Assembly (NCBI GenBank): GCA_022764045.1
Contig: JALERU010000057.1
Location: 1 to 55,996 of the forward strand
DNA from: Clostridiales bacterium
GTDB taxonomy: Bacteria > Bacillota > Clostridia > Oscillospirales > Oscillospiraceae
Length of the DNA: 55,996 bases
Direction: 5' to 3'
Shown: positions 33,848 through 42,219 of the stretch, piece after piece
How the letters are laid out: each line of letters opens with the position of its first letter
How positions within the stretch are numbered: the stretch's first letter is position 1
The notes under the pieces: model-generated
The model's database searches: none
The model's input: only the letters and a program-made list of their open reading frames with translations
Told to the model about the DNA's origin: nothing
Made by a program: the position numbers and the translations under genes

Positions 33848-35674
33848 TTATGCCGGCCCGGGAGCCTCTACAGAGAACACAGGGGTGTCCTCTCCCTGGG
33901 CTGCGGAGACCGTCAGGCCGAACAGCTCCTCATACACCTGGGCGGGGAAGCAGAGCTTGTAATAGGTCAAGGCCCGCTGGACGTTGACCGACCGCGTGGT
34001 CCCGTCCTCCTCCCAGGAGATGGTTTCCTGGGTCCCGTTCACGGTGCACAGGTAGTCTGTCCCACGGAAGTGGATGGTGGTAAAGTCCTCACTCCACACC
34101 ACTTCGCCCCCAAGCTGCCGGAGGATATCCGCCACGGGCAGCAGCCAGGTCTCCTCCCCTTCGTTCCGGGCCGCCGGGGCCTTGCAGAGGACGCCGCCGA
34201 CATAGACCGGCGCGTAGTCCTTCCCATAGAAATAGATATCCGCCGTCTGGAGTTCCTTGGGGAGGGCCTCCCAGTACGTTCCGTAGAAGTAGCCGTCGTA
34301 ATAGGGCTTAAGCCAGGTGTAATCCAGGTCATAGTCCATGCAGTAGCGAAGCACACCGGTGGTTTTGGCTTCTTCCTCATAGGCTTTGTTCTGCTGGTCC
34401 ACCTGGTAATTTCCCCAGTAATGGGGCACATCCAAGCCGATGGTGACCAGAGAGAGCAGGGCCAGGAGGAGCGCCCCGCCCCGGCGGACAGGCAGGGAGA
34501 GCCCTGCCGCCAGCTCCGCGCCCAGTACCGCCACCACCAGCAGCAGATACAGGCAGCAGGGCAGCAGGTTGCGAAAGCCGATGCTGTCGGTGACCAGCAT
34601 CAGCACATTGGACGCCAGCCCCGCCGCCAGCAGGGCGCAGCTTCCCCGGCGGCCCGCCACCAGCAGCACCAGGGCGCAGAGGGCCAGGCACAGCAGCACG
34701 AACCCATAGAGATAGCTTTTTCCCTCTCCCTGGGCCAGGCACAGCAGCACCACCCCCAGCTCCGACAGGGCCAGGGCGGCCTTGGGGACCACGCCTCCCT
34801 TTTTTCGGAAAAACAGCAGGTAAGTCCCCGCAAACAGCAGTCCCAGCAGAATGGGGAAGAACAGCCCCTCACACAGGGTCTCCGCCTGCTTATGCAGGGC
34901 CGCCACCAGGTCCATGGCGGGCCCCTCCTCCGCCATCACTTCCTCCTGCATCCGGGACTGGGTGGCCGGGGAGAGAAAGATGGTGAGCAGCCCCGTCCCG
35001 CCCCACAGGCTGATGAGCAGGCAGGGCAGGAATTTTCCTCGCTGAAACAGCAGGCAAAACAGGGTATAGCACAGGGCCACCCCCACCGCCGCCAGGCCGG
35101 ACTGCTCCGTGGTGGCGCCGCAGAGGAACTGGATGAGGCAGACCGCCAGCAACAGGGGGCCGTTCCCTCTCTGCCCCCGCTCCCGCCGGAGATAGGTCTC
35201 CATCAGGAGCACATAGCCGGTGAGCAGCACGCTGGGGAAGACGTAGTTGCAAAAGGCGGAGATCCACAGGACCCCTTCCTTCATCATGGCGGTGGGCATC
35301 AGCAAAACGCCGGACAGAAAGAGCAGGAAGACCGTCGGGGTCTGCTCCCGGGGCAGACGGCCGATGCGGCAGCCCAGCCAGGGCAGCAGCAAGAAAAAGC
35401 TCACACACACCACGGCGAACAGGCCGTTGCCCACGTGGAGCACCACCCAGGCCAACAGGTGGACCACCACCCGGCCGTTAAACACCTGGTAGTGGAGCTT
35501 CACCAGCCGCCAAAACTCCTCCAGCCCATCCCGAAGGAAGGTGGAGTACCAATAGTCGTCTGAGCTGTAAATTGTGATCCCCGCCAGAAAGGCCAAGACC
35601 GCCAGCTCCGCAAAGAGCAGAACCAGCCAGAGCCCACCCTTGCCGGCCAACGTATTTTCATTGTGTCGTTTCAT
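33848..35674 (-). CDS. Polytopic membrane protein, DUF6056/GT-C-like, with C-terminal extracytoplasmic domain
   Basis: A 608-residue protein with about 12 membrane segments in residues 12-430 and a C-terminal domain outside the membrane (about 440-605). The first extracytoplasmic loop carries SSDDYWYSTF; paired Asp in that position is usual for GT-C glycosyltransferases and DUF6056 proteins. The C-terminal part (APVYVGGVLCKAP, WLLPVADILRQLGGEV, TTIHFRGTDYLCTVNG) resembles the stalk domain of the copper amine oxidase N-terminal family, often cell-wall associated. It may transfer sugars onto an exported polymer. It is the last gene of the MBOAT-DHHW-phosphoglycerol transferase operon. Confidence 0.72.
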   Translation of the reverse strand: MKRHNENTLAGKGGLWLVLLFAELAVLAFLAGITIYSSDDYWYSTFLRDGLEEFWRLVKLHYQVFNGRVVVHLLAWVVLHVGNGLFAVVCVSFFLLLPWLGCRIGRLPREQTPTVFLLFLSGVLLMPTAMMKEGVLWISAFCNYVFPSVLLTGYVLLMETYLRRERGQRGNGPLLLAVCLIQFLCGATTEQSGLAAVGVALCYTLFCLLFQRGKFLPCLLISLWGGTGLLTIFLSPATQSRMQEEVMAEEGPAMDLVAALHKQAETLCEGLFFPILLGLLFAGTYLLFFRKKGGVVPKAALALSELGVVLLCLAQGEGKSYLYGFVLLCLALCALVLLVAGRRGSCALLAAGLASNVLMLVTDSIGFRNLLPCCLYLLLVVAVLGAELAAGLSLPVRRGGALLLALLSLVTIGLDVPHYWGNYQVDQQNKAYEEEAKTTGVLRYCMDYDLDYTWLKPYYDGYFYGTYWEALPKELQTADIYFYGKDYAPVYVGGVLCKAPAARNEGEETWLLPVADILRQLGGEVVWSEDFTTIHFRGTDYLCTVNGTQETISWEEDGTTRSVNVQRALTYYKLCFPAQVYEELFGLTVSAAQGEDTPVFSVEAPGPA

Positions 35675-35729
35675 GGAAATAAACCCTTTCCATCCTGTTG
35701 TTCCCGGCAGGAAGCCCGGGCGGGGCCCG

Positions 35730-37568
35730 TCACCCCGTCTGCCGCGCCACGGTCTGGGCCGTCCGGTCGCACCGGTATTGGGCGCCCACCGGAATCCTTC
35801 CCCGCTCTGTGATGGCGTTGACCTGGAGGAAGAAGGTCTCGCCGCCCTCCAGGGCCTCCAGGGGCATGGTCACGGTGTAGCTGCCGTCGGGCTGCTTTTC
35901 TGCCTCCTTGTACCAGGTGGTGGTGCGGGTTCCCCCTCGCTCCACATCCACAAAAAACTCCACCTTGGTGAAGTCTTTCTCAATTTTCTCCAGCCCGGAG
36001 ACGGCAAAGGCGATCTCCTCCTCCCGGAAGGTCACCTGGGGGTTGGTGTCCACCCCGGCAAAGGTCTCCGGCAGTTCATACAGGGCCTTGGACAGGCCGG
36101 ATTTCTCCTCCATAAAGTCCGACTGGGCCCGTAGCTGCCGGTTGAGCTCCTGAAAACCAGTCTGCTCCAACAGGGTGTCCTCCCCAGAGAAGAGGTTCAC
36201 CCCCAGGCCCAGCCGGTTCCCCTGGATGGTGACCCCCAGGGCCGCCAGGGTGGTGGGGAAGTTATCCATGGTGCTATAGGACCGGTACCGGGTGGGGTCT
36301 GCCACCGGGGTGTCGGAGTTGATGATGGTGGTGTAGACCCGGCGGGTATAGTCCCGGGGGATGTCCTTACAGTAATCGGCGTCCATGGTCACATGGTCGC
36401 CGGAGAGGATGATGACCGTGTCCTCATAAAAGGGCTGGGCCTGAATCCAGGCCACAAACTCTGCCACCTGGCGGCTGGAGCAGGCCATCACGTTGGAATA
36501 CTGGTCCGCCCCAAATTCCTCCCGGCAGTTTTGGCAGACATACCCGTCTGGGAAGTGGGTGTCCACCGTCAGCAGAGAGAGGTGAAAGGGCTGGCCAGTG
36601 GCGGCCATCTCTGTCAGATGTTCCTTGGCGAAGGCAAAGAGCTTTTCGTCCTCATAGCCCCAAAAGACGCCGTAGTCCTGGGGGAGCTGCCCCGTTTCCA
36701 GGCTGTAGGGATAGTCCCATATCTCGTAATCTCCGTGCTGGGTAAAGAAGTTCCGCCGGCCGCCAAAGGTGGCGTCGGAGCCAATCAAAAAGCCCTGCTG
36801 ATAGCCGTTTTCCGCCAAAATGTCCCCCAGGGCAGTGATCCCGGGGAAAAAGTTTTTCTGGGTGTCCATGTCATTGGCGTCGATGGGGATTTTCAGGGGG
36901 AGCCCCGTGGTCTGGGCAAAGAGGGCCCCGGCAGTCCAGGTGGCCCCCACAAGCGCATAGCCGCCGTTCACCCCGCCCCGGTCGCCGGTGAAGGAGAGGT
37001 TTTCCTCCCCCAGGGCCACCAGCTCCGGGATGGGACACCGGGGGAAGGCGCCCCCCTGGTCCTCCTCGGCGAAGGTACTCTCCATGGACTCCAGCCAGAT
37101 ATAGATCAGGTTTTTCTTCTTTTCCGGAAAGGTCAGCTGGACTTGGTCGGGGTCCACATAGTGCTCCTGGATATAGTCCGAGGACTGGTTCGAGGCCAGC
37201 AGGTAGCCTCCCACGTCCAGCACCACAAAGGCGTACACCAGCATCCCCAGGGTGACCACACCGCTGAGGGCGGCGCCGACCCGGAGCCCCTTGCCCCAGT
37301 CCCGCCGCCGGAGGCCAAAGGCCACCACGCACAGGGCCGCCGCCAGGGCCAGGACCCCCGGCACCACGCAGCAGCGAAGGTAATCCTGAATCATCCCCGC
37401 CCCGGTTCCCTCCATGGAGGTTGCCAGTTGGTTGACGATCTCGTCAAAGGTCAGGTTGTTCCACATCCGGGCTTCCCAAATCGCCGTGGCGATGAGCCAA
37501 ACAGCCACGCCGAAGAGCATCACAAAGAGTGTCCCGGCCAACCAATGGGTTTTCTGTTTCGTTTCCAT
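35730..37568 (-). CDS. LtaS/OpgB-like sulfatase-fold phosphoglycerol transferase
   Basis: A 612-residue membrane enzyme: three N-terminal membrane segments (about 10-30, 68-86 and 98-125), then an extracellular alkaline-phosphatase/sulfatase-fold domain. Seen: IYIWLESMES with Glu160 as likely metal ligand, GATWTAGALFAQ with Thr210/Thr212 as the candidate nucleophile, HFPDGY, and ILSGDHVTMD with the metal-binding Asp-His. It is more like E. coli OpgB, which transfers phosphoglycerol from phosphatidylglycerol to glycan, than like long-chain LtaS. A C-terminal extension follows (about 490-612). It lies 55 bases upstream of the DUF6056-like gene. Confidence 0.87.
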   Translation of the reverse strand: METKQKTHWLAGTLFVMLFGVAVWLIATAIWEARMWNNLTFDEIVNQLATSMEGTGAGMIQDYLRCCVVPGVLALAAALCVVAFGLRRRDWGKGLRVGAALSGVVTLGMLVYAFVVLDVGGYLLASNQSSDYIQEHYVDPDQVQLTFPEKKKNLIYIWLESMESTFAEEDQGGAFPRCPIPELVALGEENLSFTGDRGGVNGGYALVGATWTAGALFAQTTGLPLKIPIDANDMDTQKNFFPGITALGDILAENGYQQGFLIGSDATFGGRRNFFTQHGDYEIWDYPYSLETGQLPQDYGVFWGYEDEKLFAFAKEHLTEMAATGQPFHLSLLTVDTHFPDGYVCQNCREEFGADQYSNVMACSSRQVAEFVAWIQAQPFYEDTVIILSGDHVTMDADYCKDIPRDYTRRVYTTIINSDTPVADPTRYRSYSTMDNFPTTLAALGVTIQGNRLGLGVNLFSGEDTLLEQTGFQELNRQLRAQSDFMEEKSGLSKALYELPETFAGVDTNPQVTFREEEIAFAVSGLEKIEKDFTKVEFFVDVERGGTRTTTWYKEAEKQPDGSYTVTMPLEALEGGETFFLQVNAITERGRIPVGAQYRCDRTAQTVARQTG

Positions 37569-37614
37569 AGGGGTTCTCTCTCCTACCTCTTTTGATCAGG
37601 TTGACACCGGCCTC

Positions 37615-38889
37615 TCATCCGGTTTCAGAGCGGTCGATGTTGACAGGGGAACAGAAGCTGAACAGCACCAGGTCGGGGTCAAAGGCGTCGATGTAGGCAT
37701 TAAGATTCCCGTCAAAATTTCCGTTGGCCTCGCGCACGTCGATCAGGTCCAGCTCCTGGCAGGTCAGGGCCAGGAAGGGGGCGATCACCGTGGCGTAAGA
37801 GTCGTGGATCAGCAGGATCTTTTTCCCGTCAGGCCGGTCCAGGTTGGTGATCCGGGTCAGGGGCCGGTTCCCGCACAGGACCGCCTCATACGTGCTCTGT
37901 CCATACAGGTCGTAGGTCTCCATCATGTCCCAGTCAAACATCACCTGGGCGAAGGAGCCGGTCACGTCGATCCCCTTGTCGGGGTGCTCCACCCGGAAGC
38001 TGGTGGGAAAGGCGGGGGTCAGGTAGGTGAAGTCGTCGGGGGAGATATACCCCCGGGTGACCCGGCGTCCCTGGGCCCCCAGATACCAGCTTTCATAGGT
38101 TGTCTCCTGGTAGCCCTCTTCTCCCAGCAGGGAGGTGTCCAGTCCCATGTCAAACCGCTGGTTCAGCTCTTCTGCGATCCGCTCCGCCGCCCACCGGCCG
38201 CTGGACATTTTCCAGTGGTGGTCCGTGCGGAAGAAGAGGTCATAGTGGGAAAGTCCGTCCTGGTGGAGGGCCTGCCGCAGGTCGAAGGTGGCCACATCCC
38301 CCGCCTGGAGGAGCTTCAGGTGCTCATCCAGGTTGGCGTTGATGTCGCTGTACTCCCCCGGGGGCATCTGATCCTCATATTGGCAGACCTTTTGGGGCTC
38401 CTGCACATACAGCACGGGAATCCCCTTGGCTTTGGTGTTCTCCGCCAGGCGGATGACGCTCTGGGCAATGGACCGGGCGGTCTCCTCCGCTGTACGCGGC
38501 ACAAGGGTGGTGAGAAAGCCGTTGTTCAGCAGCACGATCTCCTCGGTTTTGGTCTGGTGGGTCGCCCGGCGGAAGACCCCGCAGAGCTCCAGCAGCTTCT
38601 GCCGGCCCAAGAGCTCCTCTCTGCCCCCGTCCAGCTTGCTCTGCCAGGCGGTGACGGTGGCCAGATAGGTAGAATCCGTTTCGGTCTCCTGGGACGTCTC
38701 CTCTTGGGGGGCCTCCGCCTGGGAGCTCTCCCCCTCAAAGGGATACAGTTGCCGCCAGTCGGGGCCGGGTTCGGCGGCCGCCAGGGGCTCCTCCGGCCCA
38801 AAAACGCCCCAGAGGATGGAGCCGCCGCCCACAAAGAGGATCAGCAGCACAAGCACGCAGAGGATGGTGGAAGGCGTCTGTTTTTTCAT
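37615..38889 (-). CDS. DHHW/AlgJ-like SGNH-type membrane-anchored protein
   Basis: A 424-residue protein with one N-terminal membrane segment (about 9-30), an acidic linker (about 45-75) and an extracellular domain. The motif RTDHHW (about residue 222) followed by AAERIAEEL, and LLIHDSYATVIAPFL (about 355), are those of the DHHW family, relatives of AlgJ/AlgX that complete O-acetylation together with an MBOAT protein. It starts 9 bases after the MBOAT gene, and this pairing is the usual one. Target is probably an exported glycan or glycerol-phosphate polymer. Confidence 0.88.
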   Translation of the reverse strand: MKKQTPSTILCVLVLLILFVGGGSILWGVFGPEEPLAAAEPGPDWRQLYPFEGESSQAEAPQEETSQETETDSTYLATVTAWQSKLDGGREELLGRQKLLELCGVFRRATHQTKTEEIVLLNNGFLTTLVPRTAEETARSIAQSVIRLAENTKAKGIPVLYVQEPQKVCQYEDQMPPGEYSDINANLDEHLKLLQAGDVATFDLRQALHQDGLSHYDLFFRTDHHWKMSSGRWAAERIAEELNQRFDMGLDTSLLGEEGYQETTYESWYLGAQGRRVTRGYISPDDFTYLTPAFPTSFRVEHPDKGIDVTGSFAQVMFDWDMMETYDLYGQSTYEAVLCGNRPLTRITNLDRPDGKKILLIHDSYATVIAPFLALTCQELDLIDVREANGNFDGNLNAYIDAFDPDLVLFSFCSPVNIDRSETG

Positions 38890-38898
38890 CCTGTCTCC

Positions 38899-40284
38899 TT
38901 AGAAGTTAAAGTAAATGAAGGGGTCATAGGTGCTCTTCAAAACAAACCCGATGGTCAGCAGAAAGACGAGGCATTGAAAGGCCGCCGCCCCGTACTGGGC
39001 CAGGGGAGTGTTGGTCCACCGCCGTTTTTTCAGCCAGGGGATCAGCGGGAAGCTGAGCACCGCCCCCAGCAGGAAATAGACCGCGCTGTTGGTGAGGGCC
39101 ACGGTGGTCTCCGCGCTCCACAGGCCGAAGGGGGCCGCCCCAAACAGGGCCTTCAGATAGAGAACCGCCCCGCTCAGGTCGGCCGCCCGGAAGAGCACCC
39201 AGCACAGACTCACCGCCAGTAAAGTATAGCACCGGGTGAGGCCGGCGGGAAGATGCCCCAGGGGTGTATATTTTTCCAGCAGCAACAGCACGAAATAGAC
39301 CAGCCCCCAGGCGATAAAGTTCCAGCTGGCCCCATGCCAGACCCCGGTGAGGAGCCAGACCACAAACAGGTTCCCAATATGGCGGGCCGGCGGGACCCGG
39401 TTTCCCCCCAGGGGGATATACACATAGTCCCGGAACCAGGAGGACAGGGACATGTGCCAGCGCCGCCAGAACTCCGTTACGCTGCGGGAGGCATAGGGAT
39501 AGTTGAAGTTTTCCCGGAAATGGAACCCAAAGAGCTTTCCCAGGCCGATGGCCATGTCAGAATAACCCGAAAAGTCAAAGTAGATTTGCAGGGTATAGGC
39601 GATCATCCCCAGCCAGGCCAGCCCCGTATTCAGGCTTCCCCCGTCGAAGGCCTGGTCGGCGACTACCGCCAGGTTGTTGGCCAGAATGACCTTTTTCGCC
39701 AGCCCCCAGAGGAAGCGCCGCAGCCCCTGGCAAAACACCGGCCAGCTCTCCCGCCGGGCCCGGATCTGCTCCGCCACCGTCTCGTAGCGGACGATGGGTC
39801 CGGCGATGAGCTGGGGGAAGCAGGAGATATACAGCCCCACATAGAGGGGATTCTCCTGGGCCAGCTCCGGCTTGCGCTTGACGTCGATCACATAGGACAG
39901 CGCCTGGAAGGTATAGAAGGAGATGCCAATGGGAAGCTCCAGCCCCAGCGCAGGCAGGGTAAGGCCAAGGAAGCCGTTCACATTGGTCACCGCGAAGTCG
40001 TAATACTTAAACAGGAAGAGCATGGACAGGTTCAGCACCACCGCCAAAACCATTTTTCCCGTCACCCACCTGGCCCGCCGCAGGGAGAGGCCCAGAAGCC
40101 AGTTCATGAAAATAGAGACCAGCATCAGAATCACATAGACCGGCTCTCCCCAGGCGTAGAAGACGACGCTGGCGAAAAAAAGAAATCCATTGCGAAAGCC
40201 GCGGCCCTTGCAAATGGGATTGTAATAGAGCAGCAGCACCGCCGGTAAAAACAGAAATAAAAAGGTTGTTGATGAAAAAACCAC
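38899..40284 (-). CDS. MBOAT family O-acyltransferase (AlgI/DltB-like)
   Basis: A 461-residue membrane protein with about 11 segments that passes acyl groups across the membrane. Conserved residues are visible: RRWHMSLSSWFRDYVYIPLGG (His277) and LLTGVWHGASWNF with catalytic His317. The start is taken as GTG 40284, seven bases after GGGGAG, giving MVFSSTTFLFLFLPA, the usual MBOAT N-terminus. The frame stays open upstream as far as 40503, but that stretch is a palindrome-rich leader (see findings). It heads an operon with DHHW, OpgB-like and DUF6056-like genes. Confidence 0.9.
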   Translation of the reverse strand: MVFSSTTFLFLFLPAVLLLYYNPICKGRGFRNGFLFFASVVFYAWGEPVYVILMLVSIFMNWLLGLSLRRARWVTGKMVLAVVLNLSMLFLFKYYDFAVTNVNGFLGLTLPALGLELPIGISFYTFQALSYVIDVKRKPELAQENPLYVGLYISCFPQLIAGPIVRYETVAEQIRARRESWPVFCQGLRRFLWGLAKKVILANNLAVVADQAFDGGSLNTGLAWLGMIAYTLQIYFDFSGYSDMAIGLGKLFGFHFRENFNYPYASRSVTEFWRRWHMSLSSWFRDYVYIPLGGNRVPPARHIGNLFVVWLLTGVWHGASWNFIAWGLVYFVLLLLEKYTPLGHLPAGLTRCYTLLAVSLCWVLFRAADLSGAVLYLKALFGAAPFGLWSAETTVALTNSAVYFLLGAVLSFPLIPWLKKRRWTNTPLAQYGAAAFQCLVFLLTIGFVLKSTYDPFIYFNF

Positions 40285-40314
40285 AATAAAACTCCCCGTG
40301 GCAGCAAGCAAAAT

Positions 40315-40412
40315 GCGGGAGGCCCCGCTGTGTAATACGAATTCCTGATGAGATGCTTTCATCAGGAATACAGCGCGTACCGCGCCTGGAATCAGCCCTG
40401 TGGGCTGATTCC
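40315..40412 (-). promoter_or_regulatory. Palindrome-rich structured leader of the MBOAT operon
   Basis: In the roughly 185-base leader four stems are visible: GGAATCAGCCC/GGGCTGATTCC (40388-40412, 11 bp), GCGCG/CGCGC (40373-40385), ATTCCTGATGA/TCATCAGGAAT (40341-40369, 11 bp) with an outer CGCTGT/ACAGCG pair, and GCGGG/CCCGC (40315-40328) just before the ribosome binding site. No known riboswitch class is recognised. Probably a cis-acting RNA. Confidence 0.6.
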
Positions 40413-40474
40413 CCGTCTCATCTATTTCAAACATTAAATTTTTTAATTGAGAAATAGTATAACTTCTACGGGCT

Positions 40475-40503
40475 ATAGTAGCAGTCTTTTGCTCCCATGT
40501 CAA
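40475..40503 (-). promoter_or_regulatory. Promoter of the MBOAT operon
   Basis: On the minus strand TTGACA (40503-40498), 17 bases, TACTAT (40480-40475). It predicts a leader of about 185 bases before the GTG start. Confidence 0.75.
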
Positions 40504-40526
40504 TTATTGTCAGTTGTTCAAAATGG

Positions 40527-40564
40527 AAAAAGCCCTTGAAACCAAAGGGTTTCAAGGGCTTTTG
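40527..40564. terminator. Terminator after tRNA-Val
   Basis: AAAAGCCCTTGAAACC pairs with GGTTTCAAGGGCTTTT in either direction. It directly follows the 3' CCA of the minus-strand tRNA. Confidence 0.93.
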
Positions 40565-40639
40565 GTGGACGATACAGGACTTGAACCTGTGACCTCCCGC
40601 ACGTCAAGCGGATGCTCATACCAGCTGAGCTAATCGTCC
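40563..40639 (-). tRNA. tRNA-Val (GAC)
   Basis: A 77-base cloverleaf on the minus strand. The acceptor stem GGACGAT pairs with ATCGTCC, D-arm sequence TTAGCTCAGCTGG, an anticodon loop TTGACGT with GAC at positions 34-36, T-arm GGTTCAAGTCC, and an encoded CCA end. GAC reads Val codons GUC and GUU. It is a lone tRNA with its own promoter and terminator; no integrase or att-like duplication of its 3' end is seen. Confidence 0.95.
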
Positions 40640-40660
40640 GTCTCTTGCGGAGCGAGTGTT

Positions 40661-40689
40661 ATTCTATCTGATTTGCTCGAATTTGTCAA
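40661..40689 (-). promoter_or_regulatory. Promoter of tRNA-Val
   Basis: On the minus strand TTGACA (40689-40684), 17 bases, TAGAAT (40666-40661). Confidence 0.8.
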
Positions 40690-40751
40690 TAGGTTTTTGA
40701 AAATTTTTTTCTTTTTCTGGCTTCTCCCGGTCCGCCTCCCCGCCGGGCAAA

Positions 40752-40780
40752 TTGACAAGGGAGGGGGCATTTAATATAAT
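40752..40780 (+). promoter_or_regulatory. Promoter of the AlbA_2-domain gene
   Basis: Fully consensus: TTGACA (40752-40757), 17 bases, TATAAT (40775-40780). Confidence 0.85.
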
Positions 40781-40827
40781 GAAGAAAAACCACAAGCCCC
40801 ACGGCGGGAGAAGGGAGCGGAAGGGCC

Positions 40828-42207
40828 ATGATCGACCTGAACAACATCGCCCGGTACCAGGAAAACAACCGCATCGAGGCCAAGAAGGCCGCCGGGGGGT
40901 TCCCCCACAGCCTGTGGGAGACCTACTCCGCCTTTGCCAACACCATCGGGGGGCTCATCCTGCTGGGGGTGGAGGAAGCCAAGGACAAAAGCCTTCAGGT
41001 CACCGGTATCCCGGACGGGCCGGGGTACGTAAAACTCTTTTGGGATACGGTGAACGACCCGGCCAAGGTCAGCGCCAACATTCTCCGGCCCCAGGACGTG
41101 GCCCTGCACACCATTGACAGGAAAGAGGTCCTGGTGATCTCGGTGCCCCGGGCAGGACGACGGCAGCGGCCGGTGTACATTGGGGAGAGCCCTTTCACCG
41201 GCTCCTACCGCCGGGACGGGGAGGGGGACTACCACTGCTCCTCTGACGAGGTCCGGGCCATGCTCCGGGACCGGGAAGACTCCCCCGCCGACCTGGCGGT
41301 GCTGGAGAGCCGCTCCGCCGCCGACCTGTCCCCCCAGACTTTGCGGCAGTTCCGCCTGCTCATGGCCATGCGCCAACCGGAGCACCCCTGGAACTATCTG
41401 CCCGACGACCAGTTTTTGCCCGCCGCGGGCATCCTGGGGCCCGGGCGGGAGGGCCCCAAGCCCACCCTGGCGGGGCTTCTTCTGCTGGGAAAGCGGAAGG
41501 CCCTGCGGGACGTCTTCCCCAAATTCCGCCTGGAATACCAGGAGACCGACACCGGCTTCCAGCTCTCCACCCTTCGCCCGGGGCCGCCGGAAAACGTCTT
41601 TGCGTTTTACACCATGGCGGCCCACCGGCTCACCGCCGTCTCCGCTTTGCTGGCCGCCCACCCGGCGGACCGGGACGCCCTGGCCGGGGCCATGCGGGAG
41701 GCCGTCCTCAACGCCATCCTCCACGCCGACTACTTCAGCCGGGGCGGCCTGATGATCCAGCGCACGGCGGGGGAGCTCACCGTCTCCAACGACGGCCTGC
41801 TCCGCGTCTCCCCTGACGAGGCCAAGCAGGGGACCGCCGCCGACCCCCGGAACCGGGGCCTCACCCAGCTCTTCTCCCTGGTGAAACTGGCCACGGGCAC
41901 CGGTCAGGGCCTGCCGGGGATCTACTCCCTCTGGGCCCGCCAGGGCTGGCGGGCGCCCGTCCTCTCCGAGGCCGTCCGGGCCGGGCGGACCAACCTCTCC
42001 CTTCCTCTCCCCCGCCGGACCTTCTCCCCGGAGGAGCTCACCCGCCAGCAGATCATCGAATACCTCACCGACCACGTCTCCGCCAGCCCCAAGGCCCTGG
42101 CCCACGGACTGGGGCTGCCCGACGGGGAGGTCCAGTCCGGCCTGGATGCCCTGGTCCGCCAATCCCTGGTGGTGCGAGCCGGGCGGAGCTACCGCCTGCG
42201 GGCATGA
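40828..42207 (+). CDS. AlbA_2 (Schlafen-type) domain protein with GHKL-like ATPase region
   Basis: A 459-residue cytoplasmic protein. Residues about 10-150 form an AlbA_2/Schlafen-type nucleic-acid-binding domain (NRIEAKKAAGGFPHSLWETY, then SAFANTIGGLILLGVEE). Residues about 285-400 resemble the HATPase_c_4 GHKL fold: REAVLNAILHADY is the N-box-like helix, VSNDG and NRGL follow. The last 55 residues look like a winged helix. This architecture is annotated as ATP-binding or RecG-like regulator; some relatives work in transcription control or defence. The next gene starts 12 bases downstream, suggesting an operon. Function unknown. Confidence 0.8.
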   Translation: MIDLNNIARYQENNRIEAKKAAGGFPHSLWETYSAFANTIGGLILLGVEEAKDKSLQVTGIPDGPGYVKLFWDTVNDPAKVSANILRPQDVALHTIDRKEVLVISVPRAGRRQRPVYIGESPFTGSYRRDGEGDYHCSSDEVRAMLRDREDSPADLAVLESRSAADLSPQTLRQFRLLMAMRQPEHPWNYLPDDQFLPAAGILGPGREGPKPTLAGLLLLGKRKALRDVFPKFRLEYQETDTGFQLSTLRPGPPENVFAFYTMAAHRLTAVSALLAAHPADRDALAGAMREAVLNAILHADYFSRGGLMIQRTAGELTVSNDGLLRVSPDEAKQGTAADPRNRGLTQLFSLVKLATGTGQGLPGIYSLWARQGWRAPVLSEAVRAGRTNLSLPLPRRTFSPEELTRQQIIEYLTDHVSASPKALAHGLGLPDGEVQSGLDALVRQSLVVRAGRSYRLRA

Positions 42208-42219
42208 GAAAGGATTTTC

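Noticed and set aside
37414..39222. 602-residue plus-strand open frame
   Set aside because: Opposite the DHHW and MBOAT genes; no start signal and no recognisable motif.
40285..40503. N-terminal extension of the MBOAT protein by up to 73 residues
   Set aside because: The frame is open, but it begins upstream of the predicted start of transcription, the internal ATG at 40434 has no RBS, the stretch consists of palindromes, and normal MBOAT similarity begins at the GTG with a good RBS. Kept as a finding rather than as coding sequence.
40563..40639. Integration site at tRNA-Val
   Set aside because: No integrase, excisionase or duplicated tRNA 3' end is found on either side.
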